From: Actinomycetota bacterium
GTDB taxonomy: Bacteria > Cyanobacteriota > Vampirovibrionia > Obscuribacterales > Obscuribacteraceae
Assembly: GCA_903970355.1 (NCBI GenBank)
Contig: CAJCIF010000247.1
Location: 1-13,779, forward strand
DNA length: 13,779 bases
Reading direction: 5' to 3'
Program-made: the position numbers and the translations under genes
The notes under the pieces: model-generated
The model's input: only the letters and a program-made list of their open reading frames with translations
Told to the model about the DNA's origin: nothing
The model's database searches: none
Part shown: positions 1-6,744 of the stretch, in pieces
How positions within the stretch are numbered: the stretch's first letter is position 1
Layout of the letters: each line of letters starts with the position of its first letter

Positions 1-1104
1 TGTCAGGTTGCTTGCCATGCCGTTCACACCATCTGTGAGGTCACGCCATGTGCCGGAGACTCCTTTAACATCGGCTTGCCCACCCAGTTTCCCTTCAGAA
101 CCTACTTCACGTGCAACCCGTGTAACTTCATCTGCAAATGAACTTAACTGGTCCACCATGACGTTGATCGTATTTTTCAGCTCGAGGATTTCTCCTTTAA
201 CGTCAACTGTAATCTTGCGCGATAGATCGCCTTTCGCCACAGCCGTCGTCACATCAGCAATGTTCCGCACCTGAGCTGTCAGGTTGCCTGCCATGTAATT
301 CACATTGTCTGTGAGATCTTTCCATGTACCGGCTACACCCTTCACTTGCGCCTGACCACCTAGTTTTCCTTCCGTTCCTACTTCGCGGGCAACCCGTGTA
401 ACTTCAGCTGCAAATGAACTGAGCTGATCCACCATGACGTTGATTGTGTTTTTGAGGGCTAAGATTTCTCCTTTAACATCGACTGTAATTTTTCTGGATA
501 GGTCACCACGGGCAACGGCAGTCGTCACGTCTGCAATGTTTCTCACCTGAGATGTGAGGTTGCTTGCCATGTAATTCACACTGTCTGTCAAATCTTTCCA
601 TGTACCCGAGACACCTCTAACTTGCGCTTGTCCTCCCAGTTTTCCTTCAGTACCCACTTCGCGGGCAACCCGTGTAACTTCAGATGCGAATGAACCCAGC
701 TGGTCCACCATTGTGTTGATTGTGTCTTTCAGTTCAAGAATTTCACCTTTAACATCGACGGTAATTTTCTTGGACAAGTCACCACGGGCGACGGCAGTCG
801 TCACATCTGCGATGTTCCGCACCTGAGCTGTCAGGTTGCTTGCCATGCCGTTCACACCATCTGTGAGGTCTTTCCATGTACCGGATACACCCTTCACCTG
901 CGCTTGCACGCCCAACTTACCTTCCGTTCCCACCTCTCGTGCAACGCGTGTCACTTCTGATGCGAACGAACTCAATTGGTTCACCATTGTGTTGATGGTG
1001 CGCGCCGTTCTTAAGAACTCACCCTTGAGCTGACCACCCTCGATTTCCAGTGACATCGTTTGCGTCAAGTCGCCTTTGGCAACTGCGCCGATAACACGCG
1101 CCAC
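1..1104. repeat. Tandem 276-bp coding repeat (four full units, HAMP pairs)
   Basis: Units begin at 1, 277, 553 and 829, with an exact 276-bp period and no insertions or deletions. For example, the 20-mer cttcgcgggcaacccgtgta at 381 recurs at 657, and the sequence at 1 recurs almost unchanged at 829. A more diverged fifth unit occupies about 1105-1380. The units encode the HAMP pairs of the sensor. Such near-identity at the DNA level points to recent duplication or gene conversion and makes copy number prone to change and to assembly collapse. Confidence 0.9.
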
Positions 1105-1422
1105 TTCTGTTGTTGGTCTGACCAAGTCGCCAACCAACTCGTTGACGGAGTTGATGGCATCTGCCCACCCTCCCGACGCATCACCCATGCTGGCGCGCTG
1201 TGCAATTTTGCCCTCGCGACCAACGACGGTGCTGATACGTGCTAACTCAGCGGTGAGCCTTTCGTTGTGCTCAACAACCTCGTTAAATACTTCAGCAAGA
1301 TCTCCCGGCAAGCCTGTTTGTTCAAGCGGGAGCCGTACGCTAAAGTCGCCACGTTTCAAAAGCCTCATAGCTCTTAAAAGTGGCCTGGCGTCAACCATGT
1401 AGGATGTTTCTACGGTTGCCAT
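1..1422 (-). CDS. Poly-HAMP signalling protein, probably a soluble sensor histidine kinase (N-terminal part)
   Basis: The open frame runs from an ATG at 1422 to the window edge without a stop (474 codons seen). An AAGGAGAG ribosome site lies about six bases upstream of the ATG. The protein is a tandem array of 92-residue units, each holding two HAMP-like helical modules. One module carries a [13 protein letters not shown] core, the other a [14 protein letters not shown] core followed by TWKDLTD. Residues about 15-106 and 107-198 are diverged units; 199-290, 291-382 and 383-474 are nearly identical. There is no signal peptide or membrane segment, so the protein should be cytoplasmic. Arrays like this are known from group III (Nik1/Os-1 type) hybrid histidine kinases of fungi and from bacterial relatives, where they pass on osmotic or other stress signals. 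The kinase and any receiver would lie C-terminal, beyond the window, so kinase activity is inferred and not seen. Confidence 0.9.
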   Translation of the reverse strand, partial: MATVETSYMVDARPLLRAMRLLKRGDFSVRLPLEQTGLPGDLAEVFNEVVEHNERLTAELARISTVVGREGKIAQRASMGDASGGWADAINSVNELVGDLVRPTTEVARVIGAVAKGDLTQTMSLEIEGGQLKGEFLRTARTINTMVNQLSSFASEVTRVAREVGTEGKLGVQAQVKGVSGTWKDLTDGVNGMASNLTAQVRNIADVTTAVARGDLSKKITVDVKGEILELKDTINTMVDQLGSFASEVTRVAREVGTEGKLGGQAQVRGVSGTWKDLTDSVNYMASNLTSQVRNIADVTTAVARGDLSRKITVDVKGEILALKNTINVMVDQLSSFAAEVTRVAREVGTEGKLGGQAQVKGVAGTWKDLTDNVNYMAGNLTAQVRNIADVTTAVAKGDLSRKITVDVKGEILELKNTINVMVDQLSSFADEVTRVAREVGSEGKLGGQADVKGVSGTWRDLTDGVNGMASNLT

Positions 1423-1823
1423 GCCCTCTCCTTTTTTCTGTGAATTTACGCGTTTAATAGGTCAAACCAATCTATCGATTTGGGGTGGTGGCATGACTCT
1501 CCGTCATACCTAAAAAAAGATACTTATGAATTCAAGCATATTCTATTTTTAGGCGGCTGGCGCACCCTCTCGAAGAAAAAAAAGTGATTTTCAAAATTAA
1601 AGAAAATATTTTGAAAAAGCGGGAACAAACCGTCTATTAGTGCGTCTTGGGACTTTCGCGCTCAGCCATTGAAGAGCCGTATGGCGCCGTCTATGGGCCA
1701 AAATTTGTCGATTATTTTCAGCAGAAATTGAACGAACTGAGGGATAAAAATCCGGGCTTTTACGTCTAATAATTTGACAACTCATTTGGCGTTGTCACGC
1801 AAATTTTCGACAGGAGAATCTCT
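1423..1823. other. 401-bp divergent intergenic region
   Basis: This lies between the divergently transcribed poly-HAMP gene and the small secreted protein gene. I see no convincing gene; a 62-codon minus-strand frame at 1597-1785 is basic, has no ribosome site and resembles nothing I know. The segment is AT-rich around 1510-1620. Regulatory content near the right edge is listed separately (inverted repeat at 1775-1797). Confidence 0.6.
1774..1797 (+). promoter_or_regulatory. TTGACA box overlapped by a perfect inverted repeat (candidate operator)
   Basis: TTGACA at 1774-1779 matches the sigma-70 -35 consensus. The arms TGACAAC (1775-1781) and GTTGTCA (1791-1797) form a perfect 7-bp inverted repeat with a 9-base spacer. 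No good -10 box is found at the normal distance, so promoter assignment is weak. The position, 27 bases before the start codon of the next gene, would suit a repressor site or an alternative-sigma promoter. Confidence 0.35.
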
Positions 1824-2159
1824 ATGCTGAATCGATATCCAGCAATTAATGGCATGCTGGTTTCTTTGCTGATGATCACATCAACCAGTGCCACTTTCGC
1901 AGCACATCATTGGACGGTTACCCAACGGCAGCAAGCTCTGCTGTCGGAAATCAACTCTGCTCACCGTCACAATCAACTTACCTTGAAAGAATTCAACGAT
2001 TTAACGGAAGAACAACAAAAGATTGTCTCGAAAGAACAATCTATGAAAGACAAAAATGGTGGCAAACTGAGCCAAAAAGATCTCACCACCCTGGAACGCA
2101 ATCTCAATGATTTGAGCAACAAAATCCATAAAAAAGTATTGGATAAGCGCGTTCAATAG
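1824..2159 (+). CDS. Small secreted alpha-helical protein, unknown function
   Basis: 111 aa. An AGGAGAA ribosome site at 1812-1818 supports this ATG. Residues 1-27 form a signal peptide: charged start, hydrophobic core (GMLVSLLMITSTSA), then a likely signal peptidase I site at TFA-A. The mature 85 residues are highly charged and predicted helical (TQRQQALLSEINSAHRHNQLT, then KEQ/KDK-rich and LTTLERNLNDLSNKIHKKV), ending in a short amphipathic coiled coil. There are no cysteines and no catalytic motif. It should be periplasmic or secreted. The gene stands alone, with a strong terminator right after the stop. I do not recognise the family. Helical periplasmic proteins of this size are sometimes chaperones or stress-binding proteins, but that is only an analogy. 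Confidence 0.75.
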   Translation: MLNRYPAINGMLVSLLMITSTSATFAAHHWTVTQRQQALLSEINSAHRHNQLTLKEFNDLTEEQQKIVSKEQSMKDKNGGKLSQKDLTTLERNLNDLSNKIHKKVLDKRVQ

Positions 2160-2165
2160 AGACAC

Positions 2166-2206
2166 TGTAGGGCGGTTCGACGAACCGCCCTACAAGATTT
2201 TGTTTC
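2166..2206 (+). terminator. Strong hairpin terminator after the small secreted protein gene
   Basis: Arms tgtagggcggttcg (2166-2179) and cgaaccgccctaca (2181-2194) are perfectly complementary (14 bp around one central base; in RNA a 10-bp GC-rich stem with a short loop). A T-rich stretch (gattttgtttct) follows. It begins six bases after the stop codon. The same hairpin faces the end of the convergent minus-strand gene but has no T-run on that side. Confidence 0.8.
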
Positions 2207-2225
2207 TGATATTTGTTCCGATCTA

Positions 2226-2245
2226 GTGTCGACTTAATCCGACAC
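2226..2245. other. Short inverted repeat between convergent genes
   Basis: gtgtcg (2226-2231) and cgacac (2240-2245) can form a 6-bp stem with an 8-base loop just beyond the 3' end of the minus-strand membrane protein gene. It lacks a T-run, so it is at best a weak terminator or RNA-end stabiliser. Confidence 0.3.
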
Positions 2246-2250
2246 CAACT

Positions 2251-3156
2251 TCAATTCGTTTTATTGTCGATATTTTGACTCATCTGCGATCCGGCGGCAG
2301 CCAATTGCCTGTCTTCATGCGCCTTTTCAGCAGGGGACATCTTCATGAGTTTGGCTCGATTACGCCACACCCAGATAGCCGCAAGTGGTGTACCAATTGC
2401 GATGGTGCCTGCGCAAATAAAGATAGCTGTCAAAATCATCGCAAGCAAGGTCTTTAATTGGTTCAACTGGTTATCGAGATTATTGAGGCGGGACTCAACA
2501 CCCAAAACTGGCTTCGCCAATCTCAACACAGGATCTTTCAAATCTATAACTGGTTGTTTCAATTGAACGATCGGAGCTTTTAATTCGGTGAGATCACCGT
2601 GCATCCCCTTGATATCACCGGAGATACTCCCCATAGTTTGTCTAACGGAGCTAATTTCTTCGCGAGTGGTGCCCATTTCCTTTTCAATAGATTCCATGCG
2701 CTTGTCGAGATTGAGCATGGCAGGCTGGAGGGCTCCAATTGGACCCGTCAGTTTCATGATTTCTTGTTCGAGCCTTACGGATTGCTCTTGCAAACGTGTG
2801 ACCGGTTTAAGCATCCATGCAACCGGATTGGGGAAACCGCCGCCTTTCTTGACTTCGCTTTCCTTCAGATCTTCTGGGTCTACGGCAGCTCCAGGAATGT
2901 TTTTGTTAATTTGCTTGGCTTGCTCATCGGCATATTTGTCGCTGGCAACCGCTTTCTTATGATCTATCGCCTTTTCAGCTTTCGTGATTTTTTTATCGTT
3001 CAAATTGACGTTGGTTGATGCTGCAGCCACGGTCGCGTCTGGCGTTTGCTCAGGTGCATCTTTTGAATTGGCAGCAAATGATGGTGCACCAATCATAACG
3101 GTAACAGTCAAAGCTAAATTCACCGCCCGGGGCATGTATCCAGACAATATACTCAT
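2251..3156 (-). CDS. Exported coiled-coil protein with proline heptads and a C-terminal membrane anchor
   Basis: 301 aa. The ATG at 3156 is preceded by AAGAGGG at a good distance. Residues 1-28 look like a signal peptide (hydrophobic AVNLALTVTVMIGA, cleavage near SFA-A). Residues 30-105 are charged and lysine/alanine-rich, probably disordered. Residues 120-240 are a long heptad-patterned helix; within it, prolines 195, 202, 209 and 216 recur every seven residues in the pattern L-K/A-x-P-V/I (DNA 2500-2583). Residues about 237-265 form a membrane segment (LLAMILTAIFICAGTIAIG), followed by a basic tail (WRNRAKLMK), so the C terminus is probably cytoplasmic and the rod periplasmic. I do not recognise the family; a tethered spacer or scaffold is an inference. 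The gene stands alone, convergent with the small secreted protein gene. Confidence 0.75.
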   Translation of the reverse strand: MSILSGYMPRAVNLALTVTVMIGAPSFAANSKDAPEQTPDATVAAASTNVNLNDKKITKAEKAIDHKKAVASDKYADEQAKQINKNIPGAAVDPEDLKESEVKKGGGFPNPVAWMLKPVTRLQEQSVRLEQEIMKLTGPIGALQPAMLNLDKRMESIEKEMGTTREEISSVRQTMGSISGDIKGMHGDLTELKAPIVQLKQPVIDLKDPVLRLAKPVLGVESRLNNLDNQLNQLKTLLAMILTAIFICAGTIAIGTPLAAIWVWRNRAKLMKMSPAEKAHEDRQLAAAGSQMSQNIDNKTN

Positions 3157-3260
3157 TAAGCGGCCCTCTTTTTAATAGTTCATTCGAACCAACCGACGAG
3201 GTTAGCACACTCCTGTTCCGATTTTATGTCGATATATGACCATTCGGATGTTTCGTGAAC

Positions 3261-3300
3261 AAAAAAACGGACCCCATTTGGTTATGGGATCCATTCTTTT
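3261..3300 (-). terminator. Bidirectional-looking terminator after the stress protein gene
   Basis: Arms ggaccccat (3269-3277) and atgggatcc (3284-3292) pair over 9 bp with one wobble or mismatch and a 6-base loop. Read on the minus strand the stem is followed by a run of seven T (complement of 3261-3267), directly downstream of the stress gene that ends at 3324. The plus-strand side also has a short T-run (cttttt). Confidence 0.8.
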
Positions 3301-3323
3301 TAAAGCCACTTTATTTAACGTTT

Positions 3324-3860
3324 TTACTTTGCTGCCACTGCTGCCATTTCGTGATGGACAGTCGATTCTTCAGCATTGCCTGCATCGATGATTGATTTTG
3401 CTTTGTTCACTTCATCTGGTGTGCCGTGAGCAATGAGCACGTACTTGCTGGCTTTGAGAGCCGTTTCATAGCGAACAACGCTGTCTTTGGGAATGCCAAA
3501 TCCAACGAGTGCGGCACCAACTGCGCTTAAACCAGCAACTACTACTGATGTTTCCAATGCGCCGAGAATCCAGGTAAGAATTGGTCCACCGATAATTACT
3601 GGACCGATGCCTGGAACAAAAAGAAATGCGGAGCCGAAGAGAAGCCCCCAGATCCAGCCCCAGAAGGCACCAAATTTGCCCCAGGTGGCAACGCGTTCTC
3701 CAGTGTTGTAGTAGCCCACAACGTGTTCTTCTGTTTGATAGTCCTTGCCGACGATCGACAATTTCTTCATGTCGAAGCCGGACTTTTGCAACTCTCTCAC
3801 TGCTTCTTCAGCATCGGTATGGTTGCCATAAATTGCGACTGCCGAACTAGTATCTGCCAT
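3324..3860 (-). CDS. General stress protein 17M-like membrane protein (YflT/DUF1269-type, glycine zipper)
   Basis: 178 aa from the ATG at 3860, which has AGGAGAA six bases upstream; an in-frame start at 3905 gives 15 extra residues but lacks this support. Residues 6-45 (AVAIYGNHTDAEEAVRELQKSGF, then KLSIVGKDY) match the general stress protein 17M N-terminal fold. Residues 63-95 and 98-122 are glycine-rich hydrophobic segments (GAFWGWIWGLLFGSAF; GPVIIGGP), typical of the glycine-zipper insert. Residues 123-162 (GIPKDSVVRYETALKASKYVLIAHG) repeat the stress-domain half. Family members are induced by general, desiccation or oxidative stress; the molecular role is unknown. It stands alone with its own terminator. 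Confidence 0.8.
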   Translation of the reverse strand: MADTSSAVAIYGNHTDAEEAVRELQKSGFDMKKLSIVGKDYQTEEHVVGYYNTGERVATWGKFGAFWGWIWGLLFGSAFLFVPGIGPVIIGGPILTWILGALETSVVVAGLSAVGAALVGFGIPKDSVVRYETALKASKYVLIAHGTPDEVNKAKSIIDAGNAEESTVHHEMAAVAAK

Positions 3861-4086
3861 TGTTATTCTCCTAGTTTTCAGGAACTGCGGGCATGGTAGT
3901 GCCATGCCTCTACGGTAGGTTTGTGGTCACAATCGATGGCACCTTTTAAATAGATGTCACCGGTGAACAAGGTATATTGACGAATCGAGCAGATCTTAGC
4001 ACTTAGCTCTTTATGGAACGATTAATACAAGACGAATGTTTCTGGACGCAGGCATTGTCAATTAATACACCGGCGTCAACAGTTGT

Positions 4087-4102
4087 GCACCATATTTGGT
4101 GC
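4087..4102 (-). other. Hairpin at the end of the hydrolase operon
   Basis: gcacca (4087-4092) and tggtgc (4097-4102) form a perfect 6-bp stem with a 4-base loop. The stem begins within the stop codon of the minus-strand acidic-protein gene. There is no T-run, so simple Rho-independent termination is doubtful. A closely similar sequence lies at the other end of the operon (5481-5498). Confidence 0.35.
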
Positions 4103-4416
4103 TACATCTTTTCGTACCAAACTTCTTCGTCTTCAATCGGAATTTCTTCCAATTCTTCATTGCCTGTTGCTGCTGTGTTCGGAGAGTGATCTGAAATCAC
4201 TTTCGTGGCGGCGCCTACTGGTGCCAGTTCTTTCTTCTCAGATGTGCCGAAATCCAACGTATCGAACTTGCTGAGCACAGCCATATACGTTTTCGACATG
4301 AGCGCACATTCTTCGTCGGTCCACTCACTTTGTCTAAATTCATTCAAGAGCTGAAAAATTTCCAGGCTGTTGTTTGCAGCCTTCACTTTTGACAACCAAC
4401 CTTCAAGAGTGGTCAA
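4102..4416 (-). CDS. Small acidic protein coupled to the YheT-like hydrolase, unknown function
   Basis: 104 aa from a TTG at 4416, two bases after the stop codon of the upstream hydrolase gene. This spacing suggests translational coupling and is why I prefer TTG over a downstream ATG. A purine-rich GGGCGAAGAG precedes it. Residues 1-55 look helical (WLSKVKAANNSLEIFQLLNEF, LMSKTYMAVLSKF). Residues 60-104 are low-complexity and very acidic near the end (NEELEEIPIEDEEVWYEKM), probably disordered. No signal peptide or membrane segment is present. The family is unknown to me. The tight link to the hydrolase suggests a shared job, for example a partner or regulator, but this is inference from position only. 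Confidence 0.65.
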   Translation of the reverse strand: MTTLEGWLSKVKAANNSLEIFQLLNEFRQSEWTDEECALMSKTYMAVLSKFDTLDFGTSEKKELAPVGAATKVISDHSPNTAATGNEELEEIPIEDEEVWYEKM

Positions 4417-4418
4417 GT

Positions 4419-5450
4419 TTACTCTTCGCCCTTTAACTTCTTAGAATGCGCAAGGCAGAATGCCGTTATGTGATTATCCAACCAAAACGGATCGCTTGCC
4501 ACCTCCATGCCTTTATTCATATCTTGCAGAAAAGCAGCATGTCCACCGTGCTTCGGCGCCACGACGCGTACGCTATCTGTATCCAGGTCTATGAAAGATT
4601 CATACGGAACGAGCGGATCATCCTGAGCGGTAATGATGAGTGTTGGGGTAGTAATTGACTTTACAAGCGGTTTAGAGCTTGCGGTTTCATAATAGTGGGC
4701 CACGTTTTTGTAGCCACCATCCGGAGCTGTGTAGGTGTCGTCAAATTTGCGCAGAGTTCGAATATTTTTCAAGCCGGAAAGATCAAATTTATTTGGGAAA
4801 AGTTTTTTCTTGAGGACCATTTTGCGCTTCAGGCTAGTAAGAAATAACAACTCGTAAAAGCGGTTGAAACCTTTTTCCATGGCGTCAATGCAAATCGGCA
4901 AATCCAGTGCCGGTGCAATTGCACAAGTGCCCGACACCCATTTAGTACGCAGTCCGAGCTCGGCAGTTGCCTTAACCACAAGGTTGCCGCCAAGCGAATA
5001 ACCTACAAGAAATAGATCGCTCAATTTCTTCTCACTTACGAGTAAATCAATTACCCGCAAGACATCACTACTCAGACCGGCATTGTAGAGAGTGGGGGTA
5101 AGATGCAGCGTGCCACCACAGTTTCGAATATTCAGTCGAATGACATTAATACCGGCCGCCAGGGCCTTCTCTGCCATTCCCAATATATAAAAGGATTCAC
5201 TTGAGCCTTCTAAGCCATGCACCAAAATCATGGTCGGCCGCTTTTCATGGTTTTCCAGAAAATGTCCGTAGGCGACAAGCGACGTGTCAAGCGTAACTTG
5301 TAAAAGAAGTTTCTCAACTCTTTGCCAGCGCATCCCGAGACCGCGCGGGATAAGTGCCTGCGCAATCGTCATGATATGGGGGTTACGTAACCACGGAGAC
5401 GGCACAAAATCTTCGGCAGTAATCCGGTGGCTAATTGGTAAATTGCTCAA
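4419..5450 (-). CDS. Alpha/beta-fold hydrolase, YheT family (COG0429)
   Basis: 343 aa from a TTG at 5450; AGGTGGA lies just upstream and an in-frame stop closes the frame beyond it, leaving no better start. The N-terminal FVPSPWLRNPHIMTIAQAL is the hallmark of the YheT/ABHD1-3 family. Next come HGLEGSSES (residues 78-86) at the oxyanion strand and N.RNCGGT (108-114). The nucleophile elbow is GYSLGGN, with Ser152. The acid is at DD277-278 (TAQDDPLVP) and the histidine at HGGHAAF, with His304, so the triad is complete. Length is normal for the family. Members are cytoplasmic or membrane-associated esterases or lipases of uncertain substrate; some act on phospholipids or polyhydroxyalkanoate-like esters. 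It is the first gene of a two-gene unit with the small acidic protein. Confidence 0.88.
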   Translation of the reverse strand: MSNLPISHRITAEDFVPSPWLRNPHIMTIAQALIPRGLGMRWQRVEKLLLQVTLDTSLVAYGHFLENHEKRPTMILVHGLEGSSESFYILGMAEKALAAGINVIRLNIRNCGGTLHLTPTLYNAGLSSDVLRVIDLLVSEKKLSDLFLVGYSLGGNLVVKATAELGLRTKWVSGTCAIAPALDLPICIDAMEKGFNRFYELLFLTSLKRKMVLKKKLFPNKFDLSGLKNIRTLRKFDDTYTAPDGGYKNVAHYYETASSKPLVKSITTPTLIITAQDDPLVPYESFIDLDTDSVRVVAPKHGGHAAFLQDMNKGMEVASDPFWLDNHITAFCLAHSKKLKGEE

Positions 5451-5657
5451 ACCGTTCCACCTATCGGGTTTTTAAACCCACACCAAACTCGGTGCTACTT
5501 AGCATTGTAGCGGGATTCACACGGAACTGGGGCCCCAACAATGAACAACTAATAAAAAGAGTGGGGAGAAAACTTTATGTTAATAGCTGAACCTTAGACA
5601 TATTGCCGTTATGCCGTATTATTAGAGTACGAAAGAGGTCGGATCGGGGAATAAGCG
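5451..5657. other. Divergent intergenic region with hairpin and mini-ORF
   Basis: This lies between the hydrolase gene (minus) and the 34-aa membrane protein gene (plus). It holds gggttt..aaaccc at 5466-5479 and a cacc..ggtg stem at 5481-5493, both in the 5' leader of the hydrolase operon. On the plus strand a strong ribosome-like GGGGAG (5563-5568) is followed by a six-codon frame, ATG at 5577 to TAG at 5597. A possible -10 TATTAT at 5617-5622 has only a poor -35. Confidence 0.4.
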
Positions 5658-5762
5658 ATGCTTGCCGAAGGCGAACCTATGTTTTTCGGTATCCTCATAA
5701 TTCTGGTTGTATTTCTGGCCCTCGGAATTCTCTATAACTTGGGATATCTAGGGTCCATCTAA
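5658..5762 (+). CDS. 34-aa single-pass small membrane protein
   Basis: ATG at 5658, stop at 5760-5762, with GGGGA about eight bases upstream. The protein has a short acidic start (MLAEGEP) and then one strongly hydrophobic segment, residues 8-27 (MFFGILIILVVFLALGILYN), ending GYLGSI. The acidic N-terminal side and absence of basic residues leave topology uncertain. Proteins of this type usually modify larger membrane proteins, but no partner is evident. The lipoprotein gene starts 35 bases later on the same strand, so they may be co-transcribed. The coding call rests on start, ribosome site and a clear membrane segment. Confidence 0.55.
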   Translation: MLAEGEPMFFGILIILVVFLALGILYNLGYLGSI

Positions 5763-5778
5763 GTCTCGCTAAGTCTCG
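5759..5778 (+). repeat. Tandem 10-bp duplication (ctaagtctcg x2)
   Basis: ctaagtctcg occurs at 5759-5768 and again at 5769-5778. The first copy contains the end of the stop codon of the 34-aa gene. This looks like a slippage duplication. Confidence 0.85.
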
Positions 5779-5797
5779 GAAACATTCACGCCGCTGT

Positions 5798-6217
5798 ATG
5801 CTGAGTCAACTCATCCAGGGTAAGAAGCGCCTCCTTCTCTTCAGTTTTGCGTGCACGTCTATGCTCGGCGTGCTCTTCCTTAGCTCTTGTACCGGCGTCG
5901 ATTTAGGCGACGGTGGTCTTACAAAAAATACCTATGTAGAGCTTGTTGATTGGCATATTTCGGGACTTTGGGTAATCAACTGTCCGGTTGCCTGGGTGCG
6001 GGTTGCAAACTACAACAACGTCCCTGTCAAAGACATCGTTATCAATTACCGCACCTACGACTTTGAAGGGCATGCGCTAAACACCGGAACGTACACACTG
6101 GAAGGCGAGATAGCGCCTGGCAACGTCAAGAATTTCATTGAACAATATTTGGGTTTGGTCGATTTGCACAGCGAAAAACTTTCAGTGCAAATTGTGGCCG
6201 CCCATGGCATGCAATAA
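5798..6217 (+). CDS. Lipoprotein with a FxLYD-like beta-sandwich domain
   Basis: 139 aa. A basic start (QGKKR) and hydrophobic core (LLLFSFACTSMLGVLFL) lead to a lipobox LSSC with Cys31 as the lipidated residue. The mature part is beta-rich: VELVDWHISGLW, WVRVANYNNVPVKDIVINYRTYD, then EGHALNTGTYTLEGEIAPGNVKNF and LSVQIVAA. The order 'N..n..v.di.i.y..yD..G..l..g...l...i.PG..k.F' resembles the FxLYD-type immunoglobulin-like fold of small secreted proteins; this is a pattern judgement. No clear Shine-Dalgarno precedes the ATG at 5798, so translation may depend on the upstream 34-aa gene. It is probably anchored in the outer or inner membrane facing the periplasm. Function is unknown. Confidence 0.75.
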   Translation: MLSQLIQGKKRLLLFSFACTSMLGVLFLSSCTGVDLGDGGLTKNTYVELVDWHISGLWVINCPVAWVRVANYNNVPVKDIVINYRTYDFEGHALNTGTYTLEGEIAPGNVKNFIEQYLGLVDLHSEKLSVQIVAAHGMQ

Positions 6218-6301
6218 ACGACATGGCCCCGTAAGTTGTGTTTCGGTCAGAAATTCGTCGCTTTTAGACGGCGAAGGTGCTGCTCTTTTTTCGATCAACT
6301 A

Positions 6302-6355
6302 GGTGACCGAAGTCTAGCCAAAATTCGGTCACCCAATGAAAAGTATTATTGGGTG
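6302..6355 (+). promoter_or_regulatory. Two overlapping, mutually exclusive hairpins
   Basis: ggtgaccgaa (6302-6311) pairs perfectly with ttcggtcacc (6324-6333). A second stem, cacccaat (6330-6337) with attgggtg (6348-6355), shares bases 6330-6333 with the first, so only one can form at a time. No T-run follows. The second stem covers the ATG at 6336 of a possible small ORF. This could be a translational switch or the 3' end of the lipoprotein transcript; no regulatory class is recognisable. Confidence 0.4.
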
Positions 6356-6472
6356 GGCGTTTGGGGGGTTGTAGTAATTGCGGTGGCGGGGCGATTCGGA
6401 CTCGAATGGCCTCGGAATGAATTTGGTGCGCGTAAGATTTTAGAAGGTTTTTCTGACGGGGTTTTGATTTAG
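6336..6472 (+). pseudogene. Possible frameshifted small membrane protein ORF (about 45 aa)
   Basis: The ATG at 6336 reads MKSIIGWAFGG and then hits TAG at 6372. If the six-G run at 6363-6368 had one more G, the frame would continue as VVVIAVAGRFGLEWPRNEF and so on to a TAG at 6470-6472. That gives a 45-aa protein with one membrane segment (IIGWAFGGVVVIAVAG) and a charged tail. Alternatively, a GTG at 6353 reads the downstream frame directly (39 aa). Neither start has a ribosome site. It overlaps the end of the convergent 55-aa gene by four bases. It may be a sequencing error in the G-run, a phase-variable frame, or no gene at all. Confidence 0.3.
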
Positions 6473-6636
6473 TTTGGGTGATCGGACAGGTAGGCCGATT
6501 TCAAAACCATATAACCGATTGCACTATAGAGAACGACGAGCACGAGCAGCATGATAAGCGGCATCTTCTCGTAGATCTTCGCAAAAGGACGGAAGACGAA
6601 ATCCATCATGAACAACCCAACGGCTGTACCAGGCAT
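6469..6636 (-). CDS. 55-aa single-pass small membrane protein
   Basis: The start chosen is the ATG at 6636, because GGAGG lies eight bases upstream; a longer frame to 6696 would place that site inside the gene. The sequence has an amphipathic start (MPGTAVGLFMMDFVFRPFAK) and one hydrophobic helix at residues 26-46 (PLIMLLVLVVLYSAIGYMVL), followed by KSAYLSDHPN. Function is unknown. It lies 108 bases downstream of the 46-aa membrane protein gene on the same strand, so the two may form a transcript. Confidence 0.6.
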   Translation of the reverse strand: MPGTAVGLFMMDFVFRPFAKIYEKMPLIMLLVLVVLYSAIGYMVLKSAYLSDHPN

Positions 6637-6744
6637 GAATGAAATCCTCCAGGGACTAGGGATTCCAAGGTTATACCTGCGTAGACGCACTGTCAAGTTC
6701 GCGCGCTACTAAATACGCTATTCGCCGAATATGTGGGATGCCTA

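Noticed and set aside
1..1422. CRISPR-like or non-coding tandem repeat
   Set aside because: The 276-bp period keeps reading frame exactly, codes for HAMP modules and has no spacer structure.
1597..1785. 62-codon minus-strand ORF in the left intergenic region
   Set aside because: No ribosome site, arginine-rich composition typical of a random frame, no recognisable motif.
2588..3018. Plus-strand ORFs opposite the proline-heptad protein gene
   Set aside because: They mirror the coding frame on the other strand; the minus-strand gene has a signal peptide, ribosome site and membrane anchor.
6236..6472. 78-codon plus-strand ORF beginning with TTG
   Set aside because: The first half is cysteine/arginine-rich and passes through hairpins; only the last 35-40 codons look protein-like, treated as a possible frameshifted small ORF.
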